Assembly (NCBI RefSeq): GCF_900258035.1
Contig: NZ_OGTP01000001.1
Span: 310,001-374,000, forward strand
Length of the DNA stretch: 64,000 bases
From: Caballeronia novacaledonica
Lineage (GTDB): Bacteria; Pseudomonadota; Gammaproteobacteria; Burkholderiales; Burkholderiaceae
Reading direction: 5' to 3'
In this document: positions 8,701-18,208 of the stretch, piece by piece
Layout: every line of letters begins with the position of its first letter
How positions within the stretch are numbered: position 1 is the stretch's first letter
The notes under the pieces: generated by a model
The model's input: the letters and a program-made list of their open reading frames with translations, nothing else
What the model was told of the DNA's origin: nothing
The model's database searches: none
Position numbers and translations under genes: made by a program

Positions 8701-10652
8701 GCCATTTCCGCGAGATGAACTTCGATACGCAGACGACGGATTTCACCGTGGTCGGCGTCGGCGACATGTCCGGCGACGTGTTCGGCAACGGCATGCTGCT
8801 GTCGCGTCATATCAGGCTGATCGCGGCGTTCGATCATCGGCACGTGTTTCTCGATCCCCTGCCGGATGCGGCGACGAGCTTCGAAGAACGCGCGCGTCTC
8901 TTCGCGCTGCCGCGTTCGAGCTGGGCCGACTACGACGCCGCGCTGATCTCGACGGGCGGCGGTGTCTATCCGCGCACGGCGAAGTCGATTCCGATCTCGC
9001 CGCAAGTGCAGGCCGCGCTCGGCATCAGCGCCTCGGTGCTCGCGCCGAACGAGCTCATTCGCGCGATCCTGCTCGCCGAAGCCGATCTGCTCTATAACGG
9101 CGGCGTGGGCACGTACGTGAAATCGAGCGCGGAGACACATCAGCAAGTCGGCGACCGCACCAATGACGCCGTGCGCGTGAACGGCGCGGAACTGCGTGTG
9201 AAGGTCGTCGCGGAAGGCGGCAATCTCGGGTTCACGCAACTGGGGCGCATCGAGTTCGCGCAGCACGGCGGACGCATGAATACGGATGCGATCGACAACT
9301 CGGCAGGCGTCGATTGTTCGGATCACGAAGTAAATATAAAGATTCTGCTCGGGCTCGTCGTCGCGGATGGCGAGATGACCGAGAAGCAACGCAACGCGCT
9401 GCTCGCCGAGATGACCGATGAAGTCGGCCTGCTCGTGCTCAAGGACAACTACGCGCAGACGCAGGCGCTCTCGATCGCGAAGCGTCACGAGGCCGAGACG
9501 CTCGATGCCGAGGCGCGCATGATGCGCTTCCTCGAGCGCGCGGGCCGCCTGAAGCGCAGGATCGAGTTCCTGCCTTCGGATGACGAGATCAACGAGCGCG
9601 CGGCCGCGAAGTCGGGGCTGACGTCGCCCGAGCGCGCGGTGCTGCTCGCGTACGGCAAGATGTGGCTCTACGACGAACTGCTCGAATCGAACGTGCCCGA
9701 AGATGCGCTCGTCGCGGACATGTTGCCCGACTATTTCCCGAAGCCCTTGCAGCAGCGCTATAGCGAGACCATGCAGCGCCATCCGCTGAAGCGCGAAATC
9801 CTCGCGACGCATCTGACCAATGCGCTCGTCAATCGCGTGGGCTGCACGTTCGTGCATCGGCTGATGGAAGAAACCGATGCGTGCCCGAGCGATATCGTGC
9901 GCGCGGCGCTGATGGTGCGCGACGTGTTCGATCTCGACGATCTGTGGCGCAGCATCGACGGGCTCGACAATATCGTCGCGGATGAAGTGCAGGCGCGCAT
10001 GTTCGTCGATGTCGTGCGTCTGCTCGACGATACGTCGCTCTGGTTCCTGCGTCATCTGAAGCACAACGGCTCCGCTGCCAACGAAGCGCGAGGCGTGCTC
10101 GCGCGCTGCCGCGAGGCGGTGCACCGGCTCGCGCCGCAACTGCCCGCGCTTCTGCCCGCGACGCAACTCGACGCGTGGTATGCGCGCCGGCGCGAACTGG
10201 AAGATGCGGGCGTCGAGAGCAGCCTCGCGGCGCGCGTCGCGAGCGGCGAAATCGCGACGGCGGTGCTCGACAGCGCGGAAGTGGCGGCGTGCTCGGAGCG
10301 CAGTCTCGAACTCGTCGCGAGCGTGTATTTCGGCATCGGCACGCTGCTCGACTATCGTGGCATCGCCGAACGGGCAATGGCGCTGCCGATCGCGACGCAC
10401 TGGGATTTGCTCGCGCGCGCGGCGGCGCTGGAAGAGCTCGCGCGATTGAAGCGTGCGCTGACCGTGAGCGCCCTCGAACAGTCGCGCGGCATCGATGCGC
10501 CCGACGTGATCGTCGAAAGCTGGCGCGCGAAACGGCAGGACGCGCTGGATCGCTATACGCGGCTCTTGGCGGAACTGCGGGCGAGCGGCGGGGCGAGTCT
10601 TTCCATGTTGCTGGTAGTGGTGCGGGAGATGGCGGTGCTGGAGCGGGCTTAG
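5787..10652 (+). CDS. NAD-specific glutamate dehydrogenase, large (180-kDa class)
   Basis: A 1621-residue enzyme that oxidatively deaminates glutamate to 2-oxoglutarate and ammonium with NAD. Length and sequence match the large bacterial class (Streptomyces, and Pseudomonas GdhB). The N-terminal ~700 residues form the ACT-like regulatory part. The catalytic core has [20 protein letters not shown] followed by KAQMVKN and GSKGGFVVK (about residues 820-870), the counterpart of the Lys-containing substrate site. Later comes [17 protein letters not shown], the dinucleotide fold (about 985-1010). An upstream in-frame ATG exists at 5769, but 5787 follows a GGGAGG site at proper spacing. It is monocistronic, with an intrinsic terminator 25 bases after the stop. 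Likely role: glutamate catabolism and nitrogen/carbon balance. Confidence 0.96.
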   Translation: [1621 protein letters not shown]

Positions 10653-10677
10653 GTGCGTTGCGCCGTGATGCAAGTGG

Positions 10678-10707
10678 ACGGGCGTCGCGAGACGCCCGTT
10701 TCGTTTT
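10678..10707 (+). terminator. Intrinsic terminator of the glutamate dehydrogenase gene
   Basis: A perfect 9-bp stem, ACGGGCGTC / GACGCCCGT, with a GCGA tetraloop (10678-10699), followed by TTCGTTTTA. Confidence 0.88.
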
Positions 10708-11053
10708 ATAAGTAAGCAGCGTGTCCTTAATTAAATTAAGTAAATCAGTGATCCGAAACAAATTCGTGAAGCGCTAAATTCGTTAGCGAGCCTGTCGGAA
10801 ACTTTGTCCGATACATGCTATATCGCATGCGCGATTTGACGGGTCGGGCGCTTTACATCGCGTAAGCCGAAGCATTAAATAACGAGCGGACGCAACGTCC
10901 GCTCTTCGCATTTCATTCCCGTTCTCGCGATCCATCCGGTGTGCATCCGATCGACATGCCACGCGCGATCCGATGGCGGGTTCCTTGCGCTTTCGCGTAC
11001 CAACTGGCAGGGTCGGAAACGTCGCAGCGCTCACTTAGCAGCGAGGTCTCACA
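10708..11053 (+). other. Gene-free gap with orphan terminator hairpin; possible small RNA
   Basis: No supported ORF. An AT-rich stretch at 10725-10745 is followed by a small hairpin, TCGGA(7 nt)TCCGA at about 10795-10811. Next comes a perfect 9-bp stem GAGCGGACG-CAA-CGTCCGCTC (10884-10904) followed by TTCGCATTTC. The glutamate dehydrogenase transcript already ends at 10700, so this second terminator-like hairpin has no obvious gene. A 150-nt small RNA starting in the AT-rich segment would explain it. Confidence 0.35.
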
Positions 11054-12442
11054 ATGATCAACATCTCAGGCGAAGCGATCGACACCCTCAAGGCGTCGGT
11101 GAGAGGCAGGGTCATCTCACCGTCGGAAGCCGACTACGACGAAGCACGCAAGGTCTGGAACGCGACCATCGACAGGCGTCCCGCGCTCATCGTGCGCTGC
11201 GCGGGCACGGCCGACGTGATCGCCGCGCTTGCGTTCGCGCGCGATAAGGGCTTGCTGGTTTCGATTCGCGGCGGGTCGCACAACATTGCGGGCAGCGCAG
11301 TCAGCGACGACGCCTTGATGATCGATCTCTCCGCGCTGAAGTCCGTGCGGATCGATCCGCAAGCGAAGCGTGCTTATGTCGAACCCGGCGCGCTGCTCGC
11401 CGACTTCGATCACGAAGCGCAGGCATTCGGTCTCGCGACGCCGCTCGGCATCAATTCGACGACGGGCATCGCGGGCCTCACGCTCGGCGGCGGCTTCGGG
11501 TGGATCAGCCGCAAGTTCGGCGTGACGGTCGACAATCTCGTCGCGGCGGAGATCGTCACGGCGGACGGCACTTGGCGGCGCGTGAGCGCGGACAGCGAGC
11601 CCGATCTCTTCTGGGCATTGCGCGGCGGCGGCGGCAACTTCGGCGTCGTGACGCTGTTCGAATATAAGCTGCACGAGCTCGGTCCGCAGATCTATGGCGG
11701 CCTCGTCGTGTATCCGCTCGAACAGGCGGACGAAGTTCTGCCGAAATATCGCGAGTTCGTGGCGCAATGCCCCGACGAGCTGACCGTGTGGGCCGTGCTG
11801 CGTCTCGCGCCGCCGTTGCCGTTCCTGCCCGAAGACGCGCACGGCAAGCCGGTCGTCGTGCTGGCGAGCTGCTATGTCGGGCCAGTCGAAAACGGCGAAA
11901 GCATGCTTGCGCCCGTGCGCCGCTTCGGCACGCCGTATGGCGAGCATCTCGGCGCGATGCCGTTCACCGCATGGCAGAAAGCGTTCGATCCGCTGCTGAC
12001 GCCAGGCGAGCGCAACTACTGGAAGTCGCACAATTTCGCGAGTCTCAACGACGAAACATTCGGCATCCTGACGAATGCGGTGAAGACGCTTCCGTCGACG
12101 CAATGCGAAGTATTCATCGGCGCGATGGGCGGTCAGACGAACCGCGTTCCCGTCGATGCAACGGCTTATGCGAATCGCGATTCGATTTACACGATCAACA
12201 TTCACGGCCGATGGAGCGACGCCGCCGACGACGAGAAGTGCACGAAGTGGTCGCGCGACATGTTTGCCGCAATGACGCCGCACGCGATCGGCAGCGTGTA
12301 CGTGAACTTCATGACGGGCGAAGAGGGCGATCGCGTGAAGGCGGCGTATGGCCCGAATTACGAGCGGCTCGCCGAAGTGAAGCGTCGTTACGATCCGGAC
12401 AACGTGTTCCGCAGCAATCAGAACGTCATGCCCGCCGCGTAA
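11054..12442 (+). CDS. FAD-binding (PCMH/BBE-type) oxidoreductase
   Basis: A 462-residue flavoprotein of the berberine-bridge / hexose-oxidase-like family. The N-terminal FAD domain contains RGGSHNIAGSAV (about residues 72-83), where the His after GGS is the usual 8-alpha covalent FAD attachment. Next are TLGGGFGWISRKFG (about 142-155) and a second Gly-rich GGGGNFGVVT motif (about 194-203). The C-terminus ends with NYERLAEVKRRYDPDNVFR, the BBE domain. No twin-arginine or Sec signal is seen, so it is probably cytosolic. Substrates in the family include sugars, alkaloids and phenolics; nothing here fixes the choice. The position in the cysteinyl-FAD motif holds Ala/Val, so FAD is probably singly linked. 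Confidence 0.9.
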   Translation: MINISGEAIDTLKASVRGRVISPSEADYDEARKVWNATIDRRPALIVRCAGTADVIAALAFARDKGLLVSIRGGSHNIAGSAVSDDALMIDLSALKSVRIDPQAKRAYVEPGALLADFDHEAQAFGLATPLGINSTTGIAGLTLGGGFGWISRKFGVTVDNLVAAEIVTADGTWRRVSADSEPDLFWALRGGGGNFGVVTLFEYKLHELGPQIYGGLVVYPLEQADEVLPKYREFVAQCPDELTVWAVLRLAPPLPFLPEDAHGKPVVVLASCYVGPVENGESMLAPVRRFGTPYGEHLGAMPFTAWQKAFDPLLTPGERNYWKSHNFASLNDETFGILTNAVKTLPSTQCEVFIGAMGGQTNRVPVDATAYANRDSIYTINIHGRWSDAADDEKCTKWSRDMFAAMTPHAIGSVYVNFMTGEEGDRVKAAYGPNYERLAEVKRRYDPDNVFRSNQNVMPAA

Positions 12443-12449
12443 TGCATTG

Positions 12450-12489
12450 CGCGCCGTTGCGCTTCGCGGGCAACGGCGCGTCTTGCATG
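12450..12489. terminator. Bidirectional terminator-like hairpin between convergent genes
   Basis: An 11-bp perfect stem CGCGCCGTTGC / GCAACGGCGCG with a 9-nt loop (12450-12480), between the stops of the flavoprotein (12442) and the host-attachment gene (12494). The following TCTT is a weak T tract. Confidence 0.7.
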
Positions 12490-12493
12490 ATGT

Positions 12494-12850
12494 TCAGGGG
12501 CGGTCGAGTTGACGGCGCATGTCGCGCGTGTCCGTGTTCGGCACGTCGCCGTTGACGTCTTCGTACACGAGCTTGAGCGTTTCACCGCTCAGATAATTTC
12601 GCAACATGCCGAGAAACTTGGGTTCGACCGCGAGGCGCAAGCGATCGAATCGTTGATGCAGGCGGCTTTGTTCGAGATACTCGCCGACGGTTTTCGCGAA
12701 TGCTTCCCGGTCCCTTTCCGCCGTTTCCGCCGCACGCGGAGCCGGATTCCTGATGTCCTCGACTTGCCGCAGGTCGAGCTTCAATCCCTGCGTTTCGAAG
12801 ATCCGGGCACGGCTGGCATCGGCGGCAAGAACCCAGGTGATGGCGGTCAT
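12494..12850 (-). CDS. Host attachment protein family (baeRF-like)
   Basis: A 118-residue protein of the family named for an Agrobacterium locus needed for attachment to host cells. The start MTAITWVLAADASRARIFE is diagnostic for the beta-strand/loop of this fold, which is related to archaeal release-factor-like baeRF domains. The C-terminal half has the conserved pattern FLGMLRNYLSGETLKLV (about residues 78-95). It lacks a signal peptide, so the 'attachment' name may not describe the direct function. It stands alone, convergent with the flavoprotein, with GGAGGA upstream of the ATG. Confidence 0.85.
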   Translation of the reverse strand: MTAITWVLAADASRARIFETQGLKLDLRQVEDIRNPAPRAAETAERDREAFAKTVGEYLEQSRLHQRFDRLRLAVEPKFLGMLRNYLSGETLKLVYEDVNGDVPNTDTRDMRRQLDRP

Positions 12851-12973
12851 GATCCTCCTCCTGTTCGCCAGCCCAAGCAGGCTCCCGCCATTGTGCGCCT
12901 AATCTTCGTGCAGCGGCTTCGTAATCGCGCGGCATTCGCTTTCGCGGCGCAGCATAACGCGCGCGACGAGTCG

Positions 12974-14470
12974 TCAGGGCATCATCGAACCGTTCGCTGC
13001 AAAGCGCGTGTGAAACGAAAATGCCTGATCCAGACGATGCGGCGTGTGTCCGCCGAGCGCTGCTGCATCGCGGTAATAGTCGAGCAACAGATCGCGATAA
13101 AGCGGATGCGCGCAGTTCCGGATCACGCTCATCGCGCGTTCGCGTGGCGCGAGGCCGGTGAGATTGGCGAGCCCGCGCTCGGTCACGACGATATCGACAT
13201 CGTGCTCGTTGTGATCGCAATGGGGCACCATCGGCACGATGCTCGAAATGCGTCCGTCCTTCGCGACCGATTTCGTTGCGAACACCGCATAGGCCGCGTT
13301 GCGCGCGAAATCGCCCGAACCGCCGATGCCGTTCATCATGTGCGTGCCGCCGACGTGCGTCGAATTCACGTTGCCGTAGATGTCGGCTTCGAGCGCCGTG
13401 TTGATCGCGATGAGACCGAGACGCCGGATGACCTCCGGATGGTTGCTCACTTCCTGCGGCCGCAACACGAGCCGGTTGCGATAGCGGTCGATATCGCCGA
13501 ACACCTTCTTCTGGCGCGCTTCGGACAGCGTGATCGACGCGCCCGATGCGAACGTGGCCTTGCCGGAATCGAGGAGATCGAAGGTCGAGTCCTGGAGCAC
13601 TTCGGAATAGATCGTCAGCGCTTCGAACGGCGACGCGGCGAATCCCGACAGCACCGCATTCGCGATCGTGCCGATGCCCGCCTGCAGCGGCGGCAATTGT
13701 TTCGGCAGACGCCCGCGCGAGACTTCATGCTGAAAGAACTCGATGAGATGCCCGGCGATCAGCGCAGTGTCTTGATCGGCGGGCAATACGGTGGACGAAC
13801 TGTCCGGCGTGTCCGTGATGACGATGGCGGCGATCTTGTCGATCGGAATATCGATGGCCGTCGCGCCGATCCTGTCATGCGCACGCACGATCGGCAGCGG
13901 CTCGCGTTGCGGCCGGCGCTCGGGAATCCAGATGTCGTGCAGCCCTTCGAGCGCGGCCGGCTGCGCCAGATTGATCTCGACGATCACGCGTTCGGCGAGT
14001 ATCGCGAAGCTCGCGGAATTGCCGACGGAAGTCGTCGGCACGATGCCGCCTGTCTCGGTGATCGCGGCGGCCTCGATGATCGCGAGATCGAGTTTGCCGA
14101 GGCGATTCGCGCGCAGCAGTTCGACGGTTTCGGACAGGTGCTGGTCGACGAACATCACGTCGCCGCGATTGATCGCGCGGCGCAGCGTCGTATCGACCTG
14201 AAACGGCAGGCGGCGCGCGAGCACGCCGGCTTCGGTCAGGATGCGGTCGGTGTCATGTCCGAGCGACGCGCCCGTCATGAGCGTGATGCGCAACGGCTCA
14301 CTTTCCTCGCGGGCGCGGCGCGCTATTTCGAGCGGCACGGCCTTCGCGTCGCCCGCGCGCGTGAAGCCGCTTGCGCCGACGGTCATGCCGTCGCGCACGA
14401 GCCGGGCCGCGTCGGCGGCCGAGGTGATCTTTCCGCGCAAGGCGGCACAGCGAATACGGTCTTCGTACAT
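12974..14470 (-). CDS. Acetyl-CoA hydrolase/transferase family (succinyl-CoA:acetate CoA-transferase type)
   Basis: A 498-residue cytosolic enzyme that moves CoA between acyl groups, probably succinyl-CoA and acetate, through a glutamyl-CoA thioester. The length and whole-protein layout match AarC/Cat1/ScpC. GIGTIANAVLSGFA (about residues 265-278) is the CoA-loop region. The catalytic Glu is expected in the segment LTIYSEVLQDS (about 284-294), where AarC has TEVIQD. NSTHVGGTHMMNGIGGSGDF (about 365-384) is the Gly-rich C-terminal signature. It could hydrolyse acetyl-CoA instead. A truncated LysR gene lies divergently upstream, which may once have regulated it. Confidence 0.92.
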   Translation of the reverse strand: MYEDRIRCAALRGKITSAADAARLVRDGMTVGASGFTRAGDAKAVPLEIARRAREESEPLRITLMTGASLGHDTDRILTEAGVLARRLPFQVDTTLRRAINRGDVMFVDQHLSETVELLRANRLGKLDLAIIEAAAITETGGIVPTTSVGNSASFAILAERVIVEINLAQPAALEGLHDIWIPERRPQREPLPIVRAHDRIGATAIDIPIDKIAAIVITDTPDSSSTVLPADQDTALIAGHLIEFFQHEVSRGRLPKQLPPLQAGIGTIANAVLSGFAASPFEALTIYSEVLQDSTFDLLDSGKATFASGASITLSEARQKKVFGDIDRYRNRLVLRPQEVSNHPEVIRRLGLIAINTALEADIYGNVNSTHVGGTHMMNGIGGSGDFARNAAYAVFATKSVAKDGRISSIVPMVPHCDHNEHDVDIVVTERGLANLTGLAPRERAMSVIRNCAHPLYRDLLLDYYRDAAALGGHTPHRLDQAFSFHTRFAANGSMMP

Positions 14471-14693
14471 CGACGTCTATCTTCCAAATGCTTCGTTTAA
14501 CCGAAGGCGATTATAGGTAGCGCGTTTTGCCGTAGAGATCGCAACGTTGCAAGACATTGTTCCAATGCACTACCACTTTGCGCTTGATCGAACCGGATGC
14601 ACATTCGCGCGTCTGAACCCGCTGCGAACGTGCGGCAAATGAGCGCGGACGATGAATCGACTCCACTATAGGTCGCGGGATGCCGTGAATTAA

Positions 14694-15242
14694 TCGCTGC
14701 GTCAGGAAGGCACATTTGCATGCGGCGGAAGGATCGACGGGCTTAGGCCGCGACCCATGACGTCAGCGCGAGTGCGTGGAGTTCTGCCTGCTGCAGGCGC
14801 GTCGTCGGATTCGGAAGTGATCTCGCACAAGCTGGGCGAGACCTTCAGCATTCTGTGCGCATCGCCGGACTATATTCGCGCGCGCGAATGGACGTTCGAA
14901 GGGCCCGCGGGCCGCGAGACCTTGCAGATCAGCGGAACGGTGCAGGTGAATATCGCCGAATCGCTCGTGGTCGCGATCCGCGAAGGCATGGGCATCGGCA
15001 TGTTGCCGCTCTATGCCGCGATCGAAGGGCTGCGCAATGGCTCGCTCGTGCGCGTGTTGCCGCGTCACACGTTGCAGCGCACGAATCTCTATGCGCTCTA
15101 TGCGTTGCGCAAATTCGTCGATGCGAAGACGCGCACGTGGGTGGAATTCCTGCGCGCGCATCTGCCGGACGTGATCGCGCGCGACGAAGCATGGCTCGCG
15201 CAAGTGACGCAGACGCCTTCGAACGTCCTGCGCGCGGCGTAA
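14694..15242 (+). pseudogene. LysR-family regulator remnant (effector domain only)
   Basis: The frame is open from 14694, with its first ATG at 14757. It encodes only the C-terminal part of a LysR effector-binding domain: SSDSEVISHKLGETFSILCASPDY, a Gly-rich VAIREGMGIGMLPLYAA (about residues 75-91 of the 161-residue ORF) and NLYALYALRKFVDAKTRTWVEFL near the end. A complete LysR is about 300 residues with an N-terminal winged helix-turn-helix. No such helix-turn-helix is encoded in any frame between this remnant and the CoA-transferase gene. The 5' half is therefore deleted. It may still be transcribed but cannot bind DNA as a normal LysR. Confidence 0.8.
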
Positions 15243-15243
15243 C

Positions 15244-15927
15244 TCACGTATCGCTCCACATGCGCAGCAGGTTGTGATAGCAGCCGACGAGCGAGCGCTT
15301 CGCGGCTACGTCGCCGTTGGTCGCGTTCAGGCGCTGTATGGAATTGTCGAGATCGAAGAGCAGGGCGCGTTGAGCGTCGTCGCGCACGAGGCTCTGCGCC
15401 CAGAAGAAGCTCGATACGCGCGCACCGCGCGTGACGGGCCGCACCTGATGCAGACTCGTCGCGGGATAAACGATCGCATGGCCGGCGGGCAGCTTCACTT
15501 CCTGCACGCCGAAGGTATCTTCGATAACGAGTTCGCCGCCGTCATACTCGTCGGGCGGCGTGAGAAAGAGCGTGATGGAGACATCGGTGCGCACGCGCGC
15601 GCCATGACCGGGCACGATGCGAATGGCGCCGTCGACATGACTGCCGAACTGCATGCCGCCTTCATAGCGGTTGAAGAGCGGCGGATAAACGCGATTCGGC
15701 AACACGGCGCTGATGAAAAGCGGATGACGTTCGAGCACGGCGACGATCGCGTCGCCCATTTCGAGCGCGACCGGCGAGCCTTCCGCGATCTGCATGTTGC
15801 GCTTGACCGGCGCGCCCTGATAGCCGGCGGTCGCGCGGCCATCGACCCAGGAGTCGCTGGCTTCGAGTCGCGCGCGCATCGTGGCGGCGTCTTCCTGGCT
15901 CAGCACGTTCGGTATCGAGAGGATCAT
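15244..15927 (-). CDS. piuC: PiuC-type Fe(II)/2-oxoglutarate-dependent dioxygenase
   Basis: A 227-residue PKHD-type hydroxylase. The iron-binding facial triad is visible as HVDGAIR (His/Asp, near residue 96) and the later His in [13 protein letters not shown] (near 158), whose Arg binds 2-oxoglutarate. It starts 55 bases after the TonB receptor stop and is therefore likely in the same transcript. This pairing is typical: PiuC is co-encoded with a TonB-dependent siderophore receptor and is iron-regulated, although its substrate is not settled. A longer frame to 15981 exists, but the ATG at 15927, with AAGG upstream and the standard MILSIPNVL start, is chosen. Confidence 0.92.
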   Translation of the reverse strand: MILSIPNVLSQEDAATMRARLEASDSWVDGRATAGYQGAPVKRNMQIAEGSPVALEMGDAIVAVLERHPLFISAVLPNRVYPPLFNRYEGGMQFGSHVDGAIRIVPGHGARVRTDVSITLFLTPPDEYDGGELVIEDTFGVQEVKLPAGHAIVYPATSLHQVRPVTRGARVSSFFWAQSLVRDDAQRALLFDLDNSIQRLNATNGDVAAKRSLVGCYHNLLRMWSDT

Positions 15928-15982
15928 TGTTCTTGCCTTCGCGAACGCGCGCCGCATGCCGCACGGCGCGCTCGCAATCACA

Positions 15983-18208
15983 TCAACGGAAGCGGTAATT
16001 CAACGTCGCGATGAACGTGCGGCCAAGACCCGGCACCGCGCGTCCGCCGTCGGACGGAATCAGGGCGTCGTAGTACTTCTTGTCGAACATGTTCTGCACG
16101 TTGAACTGGATATCGTAGCGCTTCTGATGATACGCGGCCATCACGTCCCAGCGCACGTAGCCGCCCACTTCGACCAGATTGTTGTTCGCCGCATAGCGCG
16201 ACGACACATACGACGGCCCGCCGCCGACCTGCCATACCGGCGTGAAGTCGTACGTGGTCCACAGCGTGAGCATGTGATGCGGCGTGTTGGCGAGCTGGTT
16301 GCCCGTGGTGCCGTCGAAGGCCTTCTGCACGGTGCCGTCCATGTACGTGTAGCCGCCGAACATCTGCCATTGACGCGTGATGTGGCCCGCGACGCCCAAC
16401 TGATAGCCGCGCACGCGCACGTCGCCGTCGAGCGTATAGCTGCCGTCCGATGCCAGCGTGCGCGCATTGGTCTTGTCGATATTGAAGAGCGACTGCGTGA
16501 CCGACAGCCCGCCGTTCAGCAAGTCCCACTTCGAACCGATTTCGTACGAGCGGTTGTGTTCGGGCGGCGTGTTTTGCTGGCCGTTGGTGAGCGTGAGCGC
16601 TTCGAGCGACGGATTGAACGACGTGCCGTACGAAACGTAATACGACTGCCAGTCCGCCGGCTGCCACACGACGCCCGTGCGCACGCTCGTGAAGTAGTTC
16701 GTCTGCGTCGCGTAGCCGGGCTGGTTGATCGAGTTGTGAATCGCCGCCTCGTAGCGGTCCCAGCGCACGCCGCCGACCCACTTCCAGTGCTCGCCGATCG
16801 AGATCGTATCGTTCAAATAGAGACCGATGCCGTTCGCGCTCGATTCCGCGAGATTGGTCGCCACCTCGCGATAGTTCGCAGGACGCGGCACGTACGGCGG
16901 ATCGACGAGCGGCACGATCGCGAGCGTGTTCGACGGCAGGCCCGGCGTGGTCGCGGTGAAGCTCTGGTTGCTGTACGTTTCGTGGCTCAGATCGACGCCG
17001 GCGAGCATGTCGTGCTTGAGGAAGCCCGTCGCGAACTTTCCCTGCAGGTCGGTCGTGTTGTAGACCGAGTGATCGTTGATGTTGCGGTCCTTGCCTTGCA
17101 GACGCACGAACAGCGACGACAGCGGCAGCGTCGTGTAGTTGCCGTTCGAGAGCGCGGGCGATGAGCCGAGCGGGCCCGTCAGCACGGCCGCGGCGTTGGT
17201 CGCGCGCGCCTCGGTGCTGTAGTGGCTGAACTGCGTCTGGTTGCGCAGCGTGAACATGTCGTCGAAGCGATGCTCCACGCGCGCGTTCACCGTCTGCACG
17301 TCCTGGATCGTGCGGTCGTCGGTGAAGCCGTAGAACGTCTTCGTGTCGACGGGCGCCGGGTGGCCGTTCAACGGCGGAATGCCGTAGTCGGGCTGGTCGC
17401 GGTTGTGCTGGATCAGCGCGGACAGCGTCACCTGCGTCGGCGTGCCGATACCGAACTTCACCTCCGGCGCGATGCCGTAATCCTTGTTGATCATCTCGTC
17501 GCGCGTCGAGCCGAGCGACTGGCCGAAGGCGTTGATGCGGAACGCCGAGGTCTCCGTCATCGGCTGGTTGATGTCGACCGTCGTGCGATAGCGGTCATGC
17601 GTGCCCGCCTGCAGCGTGACATCGGCGCGCGGCTTCAGGCTCGGCTGCTTGCTGACCTGATTGATCACGCCGCCCGTCGAGCCGCGTCCGAAGTACAGCG
17701 ACGACGGGCCGTACAGCACGTCGATCGATTCGAGATTGAAGGTGTCGCGATAGTACTGGCCGCGATCGCGGAAACCGTCGAGATAGATGTCCGTACGCGC
17801 CGAGAAGCCGCGCAGATTGATGTTGTTGCCGATCTGGCCGCCTTCGGCCGCGCCGAGCGTGACGCCCGGCACGTTGCGCAGCGCATCGGAGAACGAGCTC
17901 ACCGCTTGCGAATTCAGCACCGCTTTCGGCACCACGACCACATCCTGCGGAATGTCGCGCAGCGCGGTCGGCACCTTCGCGCCGACGCTCGACGTCTCCG
18001 GCTGGAAATCCGGCGCGTCCGCCTGTCCCGTCACGTTGACGGCGGGCAGCGAGGCGGTTTCGGGAGCGGTGTCGGCGGGCGCGCCTGGAGCTTGCTGCGC
18101 GATTTGCGATGAAGCCTTTGGCGATGCGGTCTGGGCGTAAAGCGGCGCGGCCATAGGCGCCGCGACAATAGTGACCAGTGCCGCGGCGAGCGGCGTCTTT
18201 CTCAACAT
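15983..18208 (-). CDS. TonB-dependent siderophore receptor (PiuA/Fiu-like, catecholate type)
   Basis: A 741-residue outer-membrane ferric-siderophore transporter. It has a Sec signal peptide (about residues 1-25, ending LYAQ), an Ala/Pro/Gln-rich linker and the plug domain. The plug carries [14 protein letters not shown] (about 85-98), [22 protein letters not shown] (about 128-149) and [25 protein letters not shown] (about 165-189). The 22-strand barrel ends in the aromatic C-terminal Phe-Arg (ATLNYRFR). The sequence style resembles PiuA/Fiu, which take up catecholate-type complexes. piuC follows directly. A Fur box lies about 200 bases upstream, and the start is preceded by GGGGAA. Confidence 0.93.
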   Translation of the reverse strand: MLRKTPLAAALVTIVAAPMAAPLYAQTASPKASSQIAQQAPGAPADTAPETASLPAVNVTGQADAPDFQPETSSVGAKVPTALRDIPQDVVVVPKAVLNSQAVSSFSDALRNVPGVTLGAAEGGQIGNNINLRGFSARTDIYLDGFRDRGQYYRDTFNLESIDVLYGPSSLYFGRGSTGGVINQVSKQPSLKPRADVTLQAGTHDRYRTTVDINQPMTETSAFRINAFGQSLGSTRDEMINKDYGIAPEVKFGIGTPTQVTLSALIQHNRDQPDYGIPPLNGHPAPVDTKTFYGFTDDRTIQDVQTVNARVEHRFDDMFTLRNQTQFSHYSTEARATNAAAVLTGPLGSSPALSNGNYTTLPLSSLFVRLQGKDRNINDHSVYNTTDLQGKFATGFLKHDMLAGVDLSHETYSNQSFTATTPGLPSNTLAIVPLVDPPYVPRPANYREVATNLAESSANGIGLYLNDTISIGEHWKWVGGVRWDRYEAAIHNSINQPGYATQTNYFTSVRTGVVWQPADWQSYYVSYGTSFNPSLEALTLTNGQQNTPPEHNRSYEIGSKWDLLNGGLSVTQSLFNIDKTNARTLASDGSYTLDGDVRVRGYQLGVAGHITRQWQMFGGYTYMDGTVQKAFDGTTGNQLANTPHHMLTLWTTYDFTPVWQVGGGPSYVSSRYAANNNLVEVGGYVRWDVMAAYHQKRYDIQFNVQNMFDKKYYDALIPSDGGRAVPGLGRTFIATLNYRFR

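Noticed and set aside
5592-10673. 1693-codon open frame on the minus strand
   Set aside because: It lies wholly opposite the glutamate dehydrogenase. It is rich in Arg/His/Ala as expected for antisense of high-GC coding DNA and has no domain.
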